A stretch of DNA of 51,312 nt from CAYSWS01 sp964434935 (GTDB lineage Bacteria > Patescibacteriota > WWE3 > UBA101185 > UBA10185). Made by a program: the position numbers and the translations under genes. The stretch is taken from assembly GCA_964434935.1 (NCBI GenBank), contig CAYSWS010000007.1:1-51312 (forward strand). Direction: 5' to 3'. Below the pieces are notes generated by a model, which did not search any database, was not told the DNA's origin, and was given only the letters and a program-made list of their open reading frames with translations. Numbering within the stretch: position 1 is the stretch's first letter; every line of letters begins with the position of its first letter. Below, piece after piece: positions 33,690 through 42,861 of the stretch.

Positions 33690-36600
33690 CTATAGGCCGT
33701 ATAGTAATCTTGCTAGATTGTAGTGAGCGGTATAACCAAGCCCTGTAGTATATGATACCCAGTCCGCATAGGCGTCAGTACTTGGGCAGTGCTGGTGATA
33801 CCTAATATAATTTGACATGGTTTCTGCAAAATCTTCCATACTGCCATCATCCCTGTAGATACGCTCCTCGTTGACCATACCCTCGTTGACCAAATCATAG
33901 TGCATGGTGTCCGAGCACTCCAGATCCCGCTGACCCCTATAAGTTGATACAGTCCTGTCGCCGTCATCACTTTGTGCTGCGTGAATCAAGTTGTCAACAT
34001 ATAATCTGTTGGCATAGTGATACATATGCGCCGCTTCGTGTGCAAAGAGCCAGTTGAAGGTATCTTGGCTTGCGCTATTGTACGCGTAACAACGGGCATT
34101 CCCAAATTTTATCTGAAGTGTTAAAACGCTTGCAAGACCACAGCTCTCGTTCCCGCCTGCCCACACCACTTCCAAATTTCCGTTATAATCAGCACAGAGC
34201 TCATTTACAAAAGTACCTCCGTGTGCGACAAGAAATCTTGCAGCTTCTTCTATTACGTTTTGTGCCTCAGGGGGCCAATTACCAACAATTTTAAAGCAAT
34301 TAATAGAGGCAGCTACCGGGCATTGTCCTGGGGGGCATACGGACCCAGGACCATAAGTACCATAATCTCCACCCTCGTCAACTCTTCCTTCTTCAGTAAC
34401 CCTTGTGGGATCAACCGGAGTAATGGATGTTAAAAGACCGGTGATGGAGATCAATGTTATAGCTATAGGAAAACCAAAAGCTATAGCGCAGCAGCCAAAA
34501 GTTTTAATGACTGCTTTAGCGCTGTCCTCAACAAAACTTTCAATGATGTCAACATCGGCTTTTCTTATGGCTTCCCAAATTTTACCTAATGTGTTCTCTA
34601 CTTTATTTAATACAAACTGAACAGTCTTTTCGATGATGGGGTAAATTATGGCTCCTAAACCTGAGGTCCCGGCAACTATGGCGCTACCCAATGCTTTTGA
34701 AATGGCGCTGTTAACAGCCTTAGCTACAGCTTTGGAAATGACTTCTCTGAGATACGCTGGCGCATTTACTAATTTGCCTAATTTTGAGTTGTAAAGTCTC
34801 CTAAACAAGTTTTCCTGCAAAACATTCAGTTTTTCCGAGTACTTTTGTAGGATGCCTGCTTTAGCTGCTGTTACACTTAGGTAATTAGGGTTTCTTTGTC
34901 TTTCGCGCAGAGCTTTCAGAAAAGAATCAAGTTTTTTTTGATTTTCCTTGCTGTTGACCAGCAGGCCTGTTTTTTTATCGAACACAAAACCCAGCTGATC
35001 ATTGTATTCTTTGAGCCATTTTCTGAAATTGGCAGCCTCCTTTCTGGCATCATCGATCTTGGTACCGTATCTTAGCGCCGCCCCAGATTTAACAAGTTTC
35101 TCAAAATCTCTTTCCCGGTAATTGATAAGTTTAATTAGATCTGCCTGGGAAAGCTTTTGCACACCCTCTTCAAGGGTTCTGTTGTAGATACCAATGCCAA
35201 AGCCAAGACTTTTATCACCTTTGAGCTTGAGCCTGCCGGTGACCTTTTTTGCTTTTTCTACACCCTCGGTTATTTCCAGGGTGAAGTTGTTATCGAACCT
35301 TTTTGCCAACGGGCTTTTATCTATGACCCAATTTGCGGCGTTATTAAGACGCCCACCACTGCTATCTCCTCCCTCACGATAATCCCCATCGTATAAGAGA
35401 CCAAAATAATGCACTTTCTTAAACTGTGCGGTTACCACTTTCGCTGGCGTCCAACCGTTAAACCTTTCTCTGACAATATTCCACGTTACGTCTGCAGCCA
35501 CGCCAACAACTCCGTCCCTTTCCAGCTTGTTTATCAGATCATAGAAATCTTCCCTTTTGTAAAACCTTAGTGCCTCATCAGTGACGTTCATTAATCTCCT
35601 TGTTCCTATGATGTCCTTGTTGCTGGGATCGAACACAACTCCTCTTAACGGCCCTTTTAGAAAATCGTTTTCCAGAAATCTGCGGTTCATGTTGTCCAGG
35701 CCGCCTTTTATAGCTCCCTCAGTTGAGTACCATTTTTGTAAAGCGCTGATAATACCTCTTTGGTTGGCAACACCCAAAGCACCGGAGGGGCCGCTTTCGG
35801 ATATTTTAAGATCCTCAATATTGTTGATCATATTTCTAAGGGGTCTAAAATTCTTTTCAAAATCAGCCTTAGCGGATGGTCCGAGCCCGGAAAAATGTGC
35901 TTCGGCATCCCGGTAGACACCTTTTAGTTTGTTTAGACTGCTACCTTCATGATCACCTAATACCGAATCAATTGTTTTCGTTAGTTCATCCCTAGCCTCA
36001 TTTTTCTTGACGCCTTTTGCCAGGGAATATTTACTTAAAGATTCTTCTATTTTTCCAATGCCCTGTCCTATGCCAAAGCCAAATTCAGCAAATTCTCCGG
36101 ATTTTGAAAAGACATATCTGTCTTCGTCTCCTTTACCATGAATAGCGTTAGCCGCTCTGAGGAGGCGCGCCCGGTGTAAATGTGATCTCACTTCCGTTAT
36201 TTGCTGTGGGTCGGTTATCTTTCCACTTTCCAGCAAAGCAGAGAGTTCAGCTGAGGAGGAGAGAGCGGCTTGCCTAGCAAATCCATTGAGGCCTTTATCG
36301 CGTGCACCTGAAGACCTTGCGCCCTTAGTAAAATCGGAAAAGCTCTTGGCACTACCACTAAAAACATCCACGTCTCTTATTGTTGTGATCTTGTTACCTT
36401 GCGGGTCATGGAATGTCTCCTCTTTAGGTACATATACACCAAGATCATAAAGTTGGAATGGTTTCGGTCCGGGTAGAGGACCTCCCTCAATATGTTCTCC
36501 GTAAGCATACTCAACAAGAGGGTCTAACTCCTTCCCTTTTAAAAGAGGATCCCACAACTTGTTTCTTTCCACATATGAGCTGTAGTCAGACCAGTTTGCC

Positions 36601-36992
36601 AGGTCTTTAAACCACTGCTTCCCCGTATCCACCATCATTTGCTGAGGGTCCTTTACCCATTTAACAGGATTGATATCCAACTTGACGTTGACTCCCGCCA
36701 CATCCTCCTCATCTCCAAGCTCTAAAGCTCTCATGGGATCGTACTCAGGTTTTTTGGGGGTAGCCTGCAGTTGAAGTGTTCTTTCAAGGTCAGCAATAAG
36801 ACGGCTTTTTTCGATGGGACTGATCTTTAAATTCTCCAACTCCCTTTTTACTTCGTATATGTAATCATTTATGAAAGTCTCCGAATCAAAATCAATGGGG
36901 GAAGGATAGCCGCCGTAATACCTTTTTCTGGGTATGGGATCGCCGGGATAATAACCTCCCATAAGATCGTACAAAGGATTTGAGTCGCGCAT
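33690..36992 (-). CDS. Giant membrane protein with exterior HExxH peptidase domain
   Basis: 1100 residues. The first 833 contain no Cys at all and look cytoplasmic: mixed helical, no signal peptide, with amphipathic helices around 730-800. A membrane helix lies at about 832-858 (FGCCAIAFGFPIAITLISITG). The final 240 residues contain eight Cys and the zinc-peptidase motif HEAAH at 985-989, with candidate third ligands E1053 or E1057 in MEDFAET. The Cys distribution predicts N-inside, C-outside with disulfides. It lies within the secretion-type locus on the opposite strand. No family name can be given beyond a gluzincin-like metallopeptidase. Confidence 0.7.
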   Translation of the reverse strand: MRDSNPLYDLMGGYYPGDPIPRKRYYGGYPSPIDFDSETFINDYIYEVKRELENLKISPIEKSRLIADLERTLQLQATPKKPEYDPMRALELGDEEDVAGVNVKLDINPVKWVKDPQQMMVDTGKQWFKDLANWSDYSSYVERNKLWDPLLKGKELDPLVEYAYGEHIEGGPLPGPKPFQLYDLGVYVPKEETFHDPQGNKITTIRDVDVFSGSAKSFSDFTKGARSSGARDKGLNGFARQAALSSSAELSALLESGKITDPQQITEVRSHLHRARLLRAANAIHGKGDEDRYVFSKSGEFAEFGFGIGQGIGKIEESLSKYSLAKGVKKNEARDELTKTIDSVLGDHEGSSLNKLKGVYRDAEAHFSGLGPSAKADFEKNFRPLRNMINNIEDLKISESGPSGALGVANQRGIISALQKWYSTEGAIKGGLDNMNRRFLENDFLKGPLRGVVFDPSNKDIIGTRRLMNVTDEALRFYKREDFYDLINKLERDGVVGVAADVTWNIVRERFNGWTPAKVVTAQFKKVHYFGLLYDGDYREGGDSSGGRLNNAANWVIDKSPLAKRFDNNFTLEITEGVEKAKKVTGRLKLKGDKSLGFGIGIYNRTLEEGVQKLSQADLIKLINYRERDFEKLVKSGAALRYGTKIDDARKEAANFRKWLKEYNDQLGFVFDKKTGLLVNSKENQKKLDSFLKALRERQRNPNYLSVTAAKAGILQKYSEKLNVLQENLFRRLYNSKLGKLVNAPAYLREVISKAVAKAVNSAISKALGSAIVAGTSGLGAIIYPIIEKTVQFVLNKVENTLGKIWEAIRKADVDIIESFVEDSAKAVIKTFGCCAIAFGFPIAITLISITGLLTSITPVDPTRVTEEGRVDEGGDYGTYGPGSVCPPGQCPVAASINCFKIVGNWPPEAQNVIEEAARFLVAHGGTFVNELCADYNGNLEVVWAGGNESCGLASVLTLQIKFGNARCYAYNSASQDTFNWLFAHEAAHMYHYANRLYVDNLIHAAQSDDGDRTVSTYRGQRDLECSDTMHYDLVNEGMVNEERIYRDDGSMEDFAETMSNYIRYHQHCPSTDAYADWVSYTTGLGYTAHYNLARLLYGL

Positions 36993-36998
36993 GTATTT

Positions 36999-37008
36999 AT
37001 TTTATAAT
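36999..37008. promoter_or_regulatory. Overlapping divergent -10 elements
   Basis: Plus strand TATAAT (37003-37008), 11 bases before ATG 37020. Minus strand TAAAAT (37004 to 36999), exactly 6 bases before the ATG at 36992. The two hexamers overlap in a 27-base gap, so the two genes should compete for polymerase. Confidence 0.55.
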
Positions 37009-37019
37009 AGATTTCAGTT

Positions 37020-38438
37020 ATGAGAAAGGAAGCGTCATTAAGACAAAAAACAATTAAGCTGTTCTTAGTGGCTGCTGTTTCTCTCTTCTCTCTTTTTGGT
37101 GTTTCTTTTGTAGCACACGCCACTTCCTGTAGCGCATTAGATGTAGATAAGTTTGGTTCCAAGACATATTGTAAGAACATGATAGTCGAAGATATTGTAG
37201 CTATCCCTAGAACCACGGTGGATTTTTCCACAGCGGGCACCGTCAATGTACCCTCATCCATACTTTTTAATGCTAATCCTGACCAATTTGGGACTTGCGG
37301 TGCTTTCCAGATAGCGCAAAGGCTCTCACCGGCGCAGAGACAAGTTTTGCGAGATGGTGGAGGAGCTCTTGTCGATGACACGACGCTCACAAATGCGGTG
37401 GCTGAAGAGCCGAGTATAGGTTGTGATTTTAATGATAGCCTTTACGGCTCAAGAGTAACAGGAAGCTTGATGGGAGTAACTAAATATGCTTATGAAACCA
37501 TTCCCAACGAGCCTATCCCGGTGAGTCTGGCCTCATACTATAGATATAATCTTAGAAAAATTCCTGTTATAGGAAACACCGCTTATGCTCAGGAGTATGG
37601 AGGTTGGGGGTTGGAGTTGGCTCTGAACTTGTGGACAAAGACCAGGAACATTGCCTATGCCATGATGGCTGTGCTGATGTTAGTGATAGGCATACTTATA
37701 ATCACTAGAAAGAGGATAAATCCCCAGACGGTTGTTACCGTGCAAACCGCCCTGCCTCGAGTGATAATCAGTTTGTTCCTGATAACCTTCAGCTATCCAA
37801 TAGGGGCTGTTTTTGCCTCTGCTATAGTGCCCATCTCAGTTATAGTTATGAAAATATTCTTTTCAGAGATCCTAGACCAAGTAGGCACTATGGCGGACAT
37901 GAACCAGTTTGTGATGATAAATACGCTCATTGCTCTGACTTTAGGAGGGGAAGGAGCAATAGCTCTTCTCACCATGATGGCTTTGGCAGCCATGACGCTA
38001 GTAGCTATGATGGCCGTGTTGGTAAAGATAGTGCTTATCAATTTAAAGATCCTACTAGCCATAGTGTTTGCTCCCATTCAGTTTGCTATAGCTTCCATGC
38101 CGGGGCAGGAGGAACTCATTACAAAATGGTTCAAACAAATGATAGCCAGGGTGTTGGCCATTCCCGCCATGCTGTTTATGATGGGCCTGGCCTGGTACAT
38201 ACTGCTTAAACCCTTTACGGACGACAACGCGTTGATGAACATTGTTGCCATAGGCAGGGAGCCTGTAGCTACCTTGGGATTGACTTTTTTTAGGAGATTC
38301 GCTGTTTCCAGGGTTTTCACCATCATCATGCTGCCTCTTATGTGCATCTTTACCATGTTCACAGCCATTGGTGTTGATAAGAAAGTGGAAGGTTTTATTA
38401 TGGGCGACACCGGCAAGAGATCAGGAGGAAAGAAGTAG
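37020..38438 (+). CDS. VirB6/TrbL-like polytopic membrane protein
   Basis: 472 residues. A signal peptide (LFLVAAVSLFSLFGVSFVAHA) leads an exterior domain of about 160 residues with several Cys. A second signal-peptidase-like site (NTAYAQE) follows, then about six membrane helices rich in Met, Ala and Ile and a basic C-terminus (TGKRSGGKK) inside. The order of exterior domain plus five to seven helices fits the VirB6/TrbL inner-membrane channel component of type IV secretion. There is no single diagnostic motif; the call rests on topology and neighbours. Confidence 0.72.
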   Translation: MRKEASLRQKTIKLFLVAAVSLFSLFGVSFVAHATSCSALDVDKFGSKTYCKNMIVEDIVAIPRTTVDFSTAGTVNVPSSILFNANPDQFGTCGAFQIAQRLSPAQRQVLRDGGGALVDDTTLTNAVAEEPSIGCDFNDSLYGSRVTGSLMGVTKYAYETIPNEPIPVSLASYYRYNLRKIPVIGNTAYAQEYGGWGLELALNLWTKTRNIAYAMMAVLMLVIGILIITRKRINPQTVVTVQTALPRVIISLFLITFSYPIGAVFASAIVPISVIVMKIFFSEILDQVGTMADMNQFVMINTLIALTLGGEGAIALLTMMALAAMTLVAMMAVLVKIVLINLKILLAIVFAPIQFAIASMPGQEELITKWFKQMIARVLAIPAMLFMMGLAWYILLKPFTDDNALMNIVAIGREPVATLGLTFFRRFAVSRVFTIIMLPLMCIFTMFTAIGVDKKVEGFIMGDTGKRSGGKK

Positions 38439-38461
38439 AGCTAGTTAATGTATGTATATGT

Positions 38462-41400
38462 ATGAGAACGCAAAAGATTATAAAGATACTGCTAACATTA
38501 ATAACAATCGTCGTTTTATTCTCTGTTAACAAAGTAAACGCACAGGATGTGTGTGATGATAACGGTTTTATCGAAGGCACCTGGTGCCCTTGCGCTCCGG
38601 ATCCTGCTCTGGCTTCCATATGCGGTTTGGTAAGTGACGCTAATTTATCTCCAACGTCTATACAATCAACCAGTGGCGTTGATCACCCAACCTGGACCAC
38701 GAGGGAACCTGTAGGCGGAGTTACGGTGTCTATATACGAAAACAACCCGTCTGTTTCCACCGGAAAGATCTTTGGAAAGTTGGACAGCAAATTGATCGAA
38801 TGTGAAACTACGCCGCCTCCGGAAGGAAAATACCACTGCTTAATGAGGCGCTTAAATCCCGGAAACCTGGCTTATGTGATATTTAGTTGCGGAGGTAAGA
38901 TTGCCGATATTAAAATAGTTTCCTCAGTGAGAAGCATTGTAGATCTGGACGCCGATATTGATTGTACTGGTACATATGAGTACCGCGCATTGCCGGGAAA
39001 TCCTGATCCTGACAACTACGAATTTATTGATATAGCTGATAGAGACAATATATTGGGCTGTATGTCCACATATGAAGACGAAGTAAATCCTAATGCAGGT
39101 TTTTTCCCGCCGGAACAAGACTTTTTGAGCACGATTGTGGGCGAAAAGGGTGGGGATATTAGGTTTGATGATCATGACCCATTTTTTTCAATATTTGGTT
39201 TTTCCGTTGGTGGACATCCTGGGGCGTTGTGGGAACAGGATTGCGTTCTTGAATATCTTAAAAACAATAACTTTGTTAATAACAGCTTTCCTAGGGAATA
39301 TAGTACCTTTGAAACAGAATACCAAAGCGTTCAAGAAAAATGCAATCTTGACCCGGACGATAATGGGGATGGGGCACTTGACGGTGACGACGGAGATCCG
39401 CTGAACGACTCCGACGAGCTTACAGTTCCCTTTAGATATGATATACCCACGCTGGATAAGGAGCATGAACAGGTTAGAGTGTGGGAAAATAGAGTGTCTT
39501 TACAAAGAGAGATGCAAGATCCCAGAGCTTTTGCTCAGTACAACCACCTGATGTTTGGTGATTGTGTTCAGAACGTGACACTTAGATATTATGGTGACAC
39601 AGAGGAACCCCAACCAATTCCCTGCAGTGCTTTGATAACTTGTGGGCAAACCTTAGGGAATCCTATAAGAAATTTACACACCTCTATGAGTTTTGGAGCC
39701 AGATTAGAAAATCCTGCTGTTTGGGGTGAAATTATAACTGACCAGGAAAGAGATAACGCAGATGTGGTGTGTAGAGATCCTGATTATGGGGATATCACAA
39801 TTGCAGAGGTACAACCACCCAACCCTCCTGATCCATGCATACCCGGCACATCCGGATGTAGATACAAGCTTCCCTCGACTTATTACTTTCCACAGTTCAT
39901 GGTGTTAACGGGGGGTATAAAAAAACCAAGAGTATCTGAAACTATTGGTGATGCTTACGGTGGTCAAGCAAGGAGTGTGCCTTGGGAGGGGGTTAGTACT
40001 GAAGCATCTCCCGGGCTGCATACAGCAGGGCATTATGAAAATTTTGAGGACGCCACATCGCAAAAAAACAACTCTGGCATGACAGCTATTAGAATTGCTA
40101 ACGATACTGAGGGCGTGACAGATGGTGTAATGGTCAACAGGTTCGTCAGTTTTGCCGACGCTATTACAGAAAGATATGACTACAACGCCTCAGAAGTTAT
40201 TTGGGATCTTGGAGGAGACGTGAAATCACTCTGTTCAATTTCATCTGTAAATAGTGATTACATTATACCTAGTCCTGCTGAAGAACTACTAACCTTTATT
40301 AACAATAGATTTAGGGGAAGTTCTGTTGATCATGACCCAACCAATCAAGACCCCGATTATGATGGCGATCAAACTGCAGGGACGGCTACCTATGCAACGG
40401 CCTGGGGTATTGCCAGAGATGAGTATTTGAAGCAGCATTTTTGGAGAGATGTCTTGGACTCTTTGCAAAGATTTTCCAGCGGAGACGGTCGCTTGGAAGA
40501 AGCTAAGTTTAGTGATTATGTCAATGCTTTCTATCTCACGCTTGTTAGCCACTTAAGAGGAGAAAATCCTGATACAAAATCTTTTGCTGATAGAAAAAAT
40601 GGCTGGAATTTTTCAGATTACTCATATATGTTCGCAGATTATTGTATTGGTGAAAATACTTTTGAGGGTGTATTCCCGGCCTATGGGGAGAGCGGATATC
40701 CGGGAGATGCCGGAGCTTGTTATCCGTGGGAAGATGTTCCGCTGGGAGGGTCTTGTAATAGCTGGCCGGGAAAACCTTCTGACTGGCCTAGAATACCTGG
40801 AAATGTAAAAAGTGATTTAGGTTATCCAGGAGGTTGGCCGGGCATTGAAGGCGAGCTCAGGACGTGTAAGCTGAATGTCTGCCAAGTTCGTAGAAAGATC
40901 AGAGAGTGTGACGAGTTCCGTTGGAAGTTTATTTGGAATGCTACGCTTGGTATATACGAGTATGTAGAAACAGATATTTGTGATGATTGGGATCTTAGCG
41001 GTGACGTAGATTACTCATTATCCGGGGATACCAGACCTTGTACTGAGGCTCAGGAGAGAGAATGTTTGACACAGCAAGAAGATAACTTTGTTGATTCACC
41101 CAACTGGGAAGATTGGCCCGAGCCCCCACTTCCCCCAAGACTACGTGCCCCCGATTACGATACGCAGATCACAACGGCAGTAGTTTGTGATCTTGAAAAA
41201 GCCGGCCCCATGAAAGAACCTGGAGATATTTGGAAAGACGATCTGACTAGAATAACGCAAAAGCCGTTTTGGAATGAAAGCCAGAAGAACATAGAGCGTG
41301 TCTCCCAAAGCAGTAACTACACAAAGCTCGCACTCAGTGGGCCAATGAACAGAAGAAGTGAGGACAATAAAGCCGGCATGACGGACGCAGCCACCTCTAA

Positions 41401-42301
41401 TGATATAAACACTATTGGAGAGGCTGGTTACGACTCTTCTGGCCAGATACAGGGGGGAGGAATGTCTGTTGTTCACAAGGATATGGCAGGTATGAACACA
41501 GAGGGATTTGGTACAGGAGCCTCGGTGGGGCTTCTCAAAATTATTAGCCACCCCATACGTCCGGGTGTTATGGCTGCACCTTTCCCACCTATGCATCAGG
41601 CCTGCAATTATTATAATGATGATTCTTGGTGCCACCTCATACCAGTACCTGGTGCTATAGATCTGGACAGTATGGGGAGCTCCCGCTGTGAGCCTAATGT
41701 GACGAGTGCCGCATGTCCTCTGACGGGACAGATCGGTAATTTAGCACAAAGGATACTTGGATCTGCCGGAGAGGCCTTTAATGTGCCCGGATCTCTGCTC
41801 TTAGCCGTCATAGAGGGCGAGGGCGGATGGCTATCGGGGAACAGAATGAATTGGGATGACACCAGCATTGCTTCTTATAGCGAACCCTGGTCAGCTAGAA
41901 TTCCTCAGTGTAACGATATGGTGATCGGAGCACAAGGTCCTTTTGGTTGGTTGGATGGGTGGTTCAAGGCTGAGGTATGGGGATGTGATCCAAGCGAGGG
42001 TGAGTGCTATGACATTAGGGCTGGTTCTCCCATCATTGATCCTAACACAGGAGAGCCTAATCCAAACCCCACCGGGGGCTTTCATCCTAGTAGAGTAAAT
42101 TCAGACTTAGGAATAGTAGTTAGTAAGTGCAACTTTATAGACGCCGCTTATGCTGCCGCGCACGCTCTTTCGGCTGCGGATATAAGCTGTGGTGGTTCAA
42201 GCGATGCCGCTATCAGAAGAGAACTAGCCACTTACAGAGGTCAGAGCGAAGACCACGATTCTTTAGATCGTTTAATTGACATAGTCCAAAACTGCCGTTG
42301 A
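38462..42301 (+). CDS. Giant exported protein with lytic-transglycosylase-like domain
   Basis: 1279 residues. The signal peptide is cut after VNA. An N-terminal Cys-rich segment is followed by a beta domain (about 83-150) with GVTVSIYENN, as in Ig-like or carboxypeptidase-regulatory repeats. A calcium-binding-like Asp run (DDNGDGALDGDDGDP) lies near 298-313, then a long region with many Cys and Trp/Pro. The C-terminal 190 residues contain an SLT-like core: AFNVPGSLLLAVIEGEGG, in which E1120 aligns with the catalytic Glu of the LLA-x4-ESG pattern. A VirB1-like role, opening the wall for the secretion channel, is inferred. The gene directly follows the VirB6-like gene. Confidence 0.72.
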   Translation: MRTQKIIKILLTLITIVVLFSVNKVNAQDVCDDNGFIEGTWCPCAPDPALASICGLVSDANLSPTSIQSTSGVDHPTWTTREPVGGVTVSIYENNPSVSTGKIFGKLDSKLIECETTPPPEGKYHCLMRRLNPGNLAYVIFSCGGKIADIKIVSSVRSIVDLDADIDCTGTYEYRALPGNPDPDNYEFIDIADRDNILGCMSTYEDEVNPNAGFFPPEQDFLSTIVGEKGGDIRFDDHDPFFSIFGFSVGGHPGALWEQDCVLEYLKNNNFVNNSFPREYSTFETEYQSVQEKCNLDPDDNGDGALDGDDGDPLNDSDELTVPFRYDIPTLDKEHEQVRVWENRVSLQREMQDPRAFAQYNHLMFGDCVQNVTLRYYGDTEEPQPIPCSALITCGQTLGNPIRNLHTSMSFGARLENPAVWGEIITDQERDNADVVCRDPDYGDITIAEVQPPNPPDPCIPGTSGCRYKLPSTYYFPQFMVLTGGIKKPRVSETIGDAYGGQARSVPWEGVSTEASPGLHTAGHYENFEDATSQKNNSGMTAIRIANDTEGVTDGVMVNRFVSFADAITERYDYNASEVIWDLGGDVKSLCSISSVNSDYIIPSPAEELLTFINNRFRGSSVDHDPTNQDPDYDGDQTAGTATYATAWGIARDEYLKQHFWRDVLDSLQRFSSGDGRLEEAKFSDYVNAFYLTLVSHLRGENPDTKSFADRKNGWNFSDYSYMFADYCIGENTFEGVFPAYGESGYPGDAGACYPWEDVPLGGSCNSWPGKPSDWPRIPGNVKSDLGYPGGWPGIEGELRTCKLNVCQVRRKIRECDEFRWKFIWNATLGIYEYVETDICDDWDLSGDVDYSLSGDTRPCTEAQERECLTQQEDNFVDSPNWEDWPEPPLPPRLRAPDYDTQITTAVVCDLEKAGPMKEPGDIWKDDLTRITQKPFWNESQKNIERVSQSSNYTKLALSGPMNRRSEDNKAGMTDAATSNDINTIGEAGYDSSGQIQGGGMSVVHKDMAGMNTEGFGTGASVGLLKIISHPIRPGVMAAPFPPMHQACNYYNDDSWCHLIPVPGAIDLDSMGSSRCEPNVTSAACPLTGQIGNLAQRILGSAGEAFNVPGSLLLAVIEGEGGWLSGNRMNWDDTSIASYSEPWSARIPQCNDMVIGAQGPFGWLDGWFKAEVWGCDPSEGECYDIRAGSPIIDPNTGEPNPNPTGGFHPSRVNSDLGIVVSKCNFIDAAYAAAHALSAADISCGGSSDAAIRRELATYRGQSEDHDSLDRLIDIVQNCR

Positions 42302-42328
42302 GCCCGTAAACCTCATCGTATCCACTCC

Positions 42329-42337
42329 TGATATAAT
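42329..42337 (+). promoter_or_regulatory. Extended -10 promoter of smpB, leaderless
   Basis: TGA-TATAAT. The hexamer ends 6 bases before the ATG at 42344. Confidence 0.7.
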
Positions 42338-42343
42338 AACCCC

Positions 42344-42802
42344 ATGCTGATAGTGAAAAACCGCAAGGCTCTCTTCAACCACCAGATAATGGAGAAATTT
42401 CTGGCGGGGATAGAACTTAAGGGCTATGAGGTCAAGGCCATAAAAGAGAATAATGTCAGTTTCGAAGGGTCCTACGTTGACGTGCAGGACGGTCAAGTGT
42501 ATGTGCAAAACTTGCATATAGGCAAATATTCAAAGCAAAGCCAGGATTACAATGATCAGGAGTCACGCCGGCCCAGACGACTGCTTTTGCACCAGACAGA
42601 AATTGCCAAATTACAAAAGGAAATATCTGAAAAAGGCAAAACAGCTGTTCCCCTAGCCCTGCTTTTAAAAATGGGCAAGATCAAGCTGGAATTTGCCGTG
42701 GTCAAAGGCAGAAAAAAGCACGAGCAAAAACAAGTCCTGAAAAAGCGCCAGATAGAGATAGACCTTAAAAAAGAGGCTAAACAACAAGGAATAATCGTCT
42801 AA
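42344..42802 (+). CDS. smpB: SsrA-binding protein SmpB
   Basis: Partner of tmRNA in ribosome rescue. It has 152 residues. The OB-fold core shows NRKALFNHQIMEKFLAGIELKGYEVKAI, the family signature, followed by LHIGKYSKQS and RRPRRLLLHQTEI. The basic C-terminal tail enters the decoding centre. The tmRNA gene begins 59 bases downstream with its own promoter. Confidence 0.97.
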   Translation: MLIVKNRKALFNHQIMEKFLAGIELKGYEVKAIKENNVSFEGSYVDVQDGQVYVQNLHIGKYSKQSQDYNDQESRRPRRLLLHQTEIAKLQKEISEKGKTAVPLALLLKMGKIKLEFAVVKGRKKHEQKQVLKKRQIEIDLKKEAKQQGIIV

Positions 42803-42821
42803 GTACACTATTTACAAACCA

Positions 42822-42830
42822 TGATATAAT
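42822..42830 (+). promoter_or_regulatory. Extended -10 promoter of the tmRNA gene
   Basis: TGA-TATAAT, the same extended element as for smpB. Predicted start near 42837, at the foot of a leader hairpin. Confidence 0.65.
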
Positions 42831-42835
42831 ATAAA

Positions 42836-42851
42836 CCCATAGCAATATGGG
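42836..42851 (+). other. 5' leader hairpin of the tmRNA precursor
   Basis: CCCATA-GCAA-TATGGG: a perfect 6-bp stem closed by a GNRA-type tetraloop, placed at the predicted 5' end of the transcript and 10 bases before the mature tmRNA. RNase P would remove it. It could protect the precursor end. Confidence 0.5.
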
Positions 42852-42861
42852 ACATTTCCAA

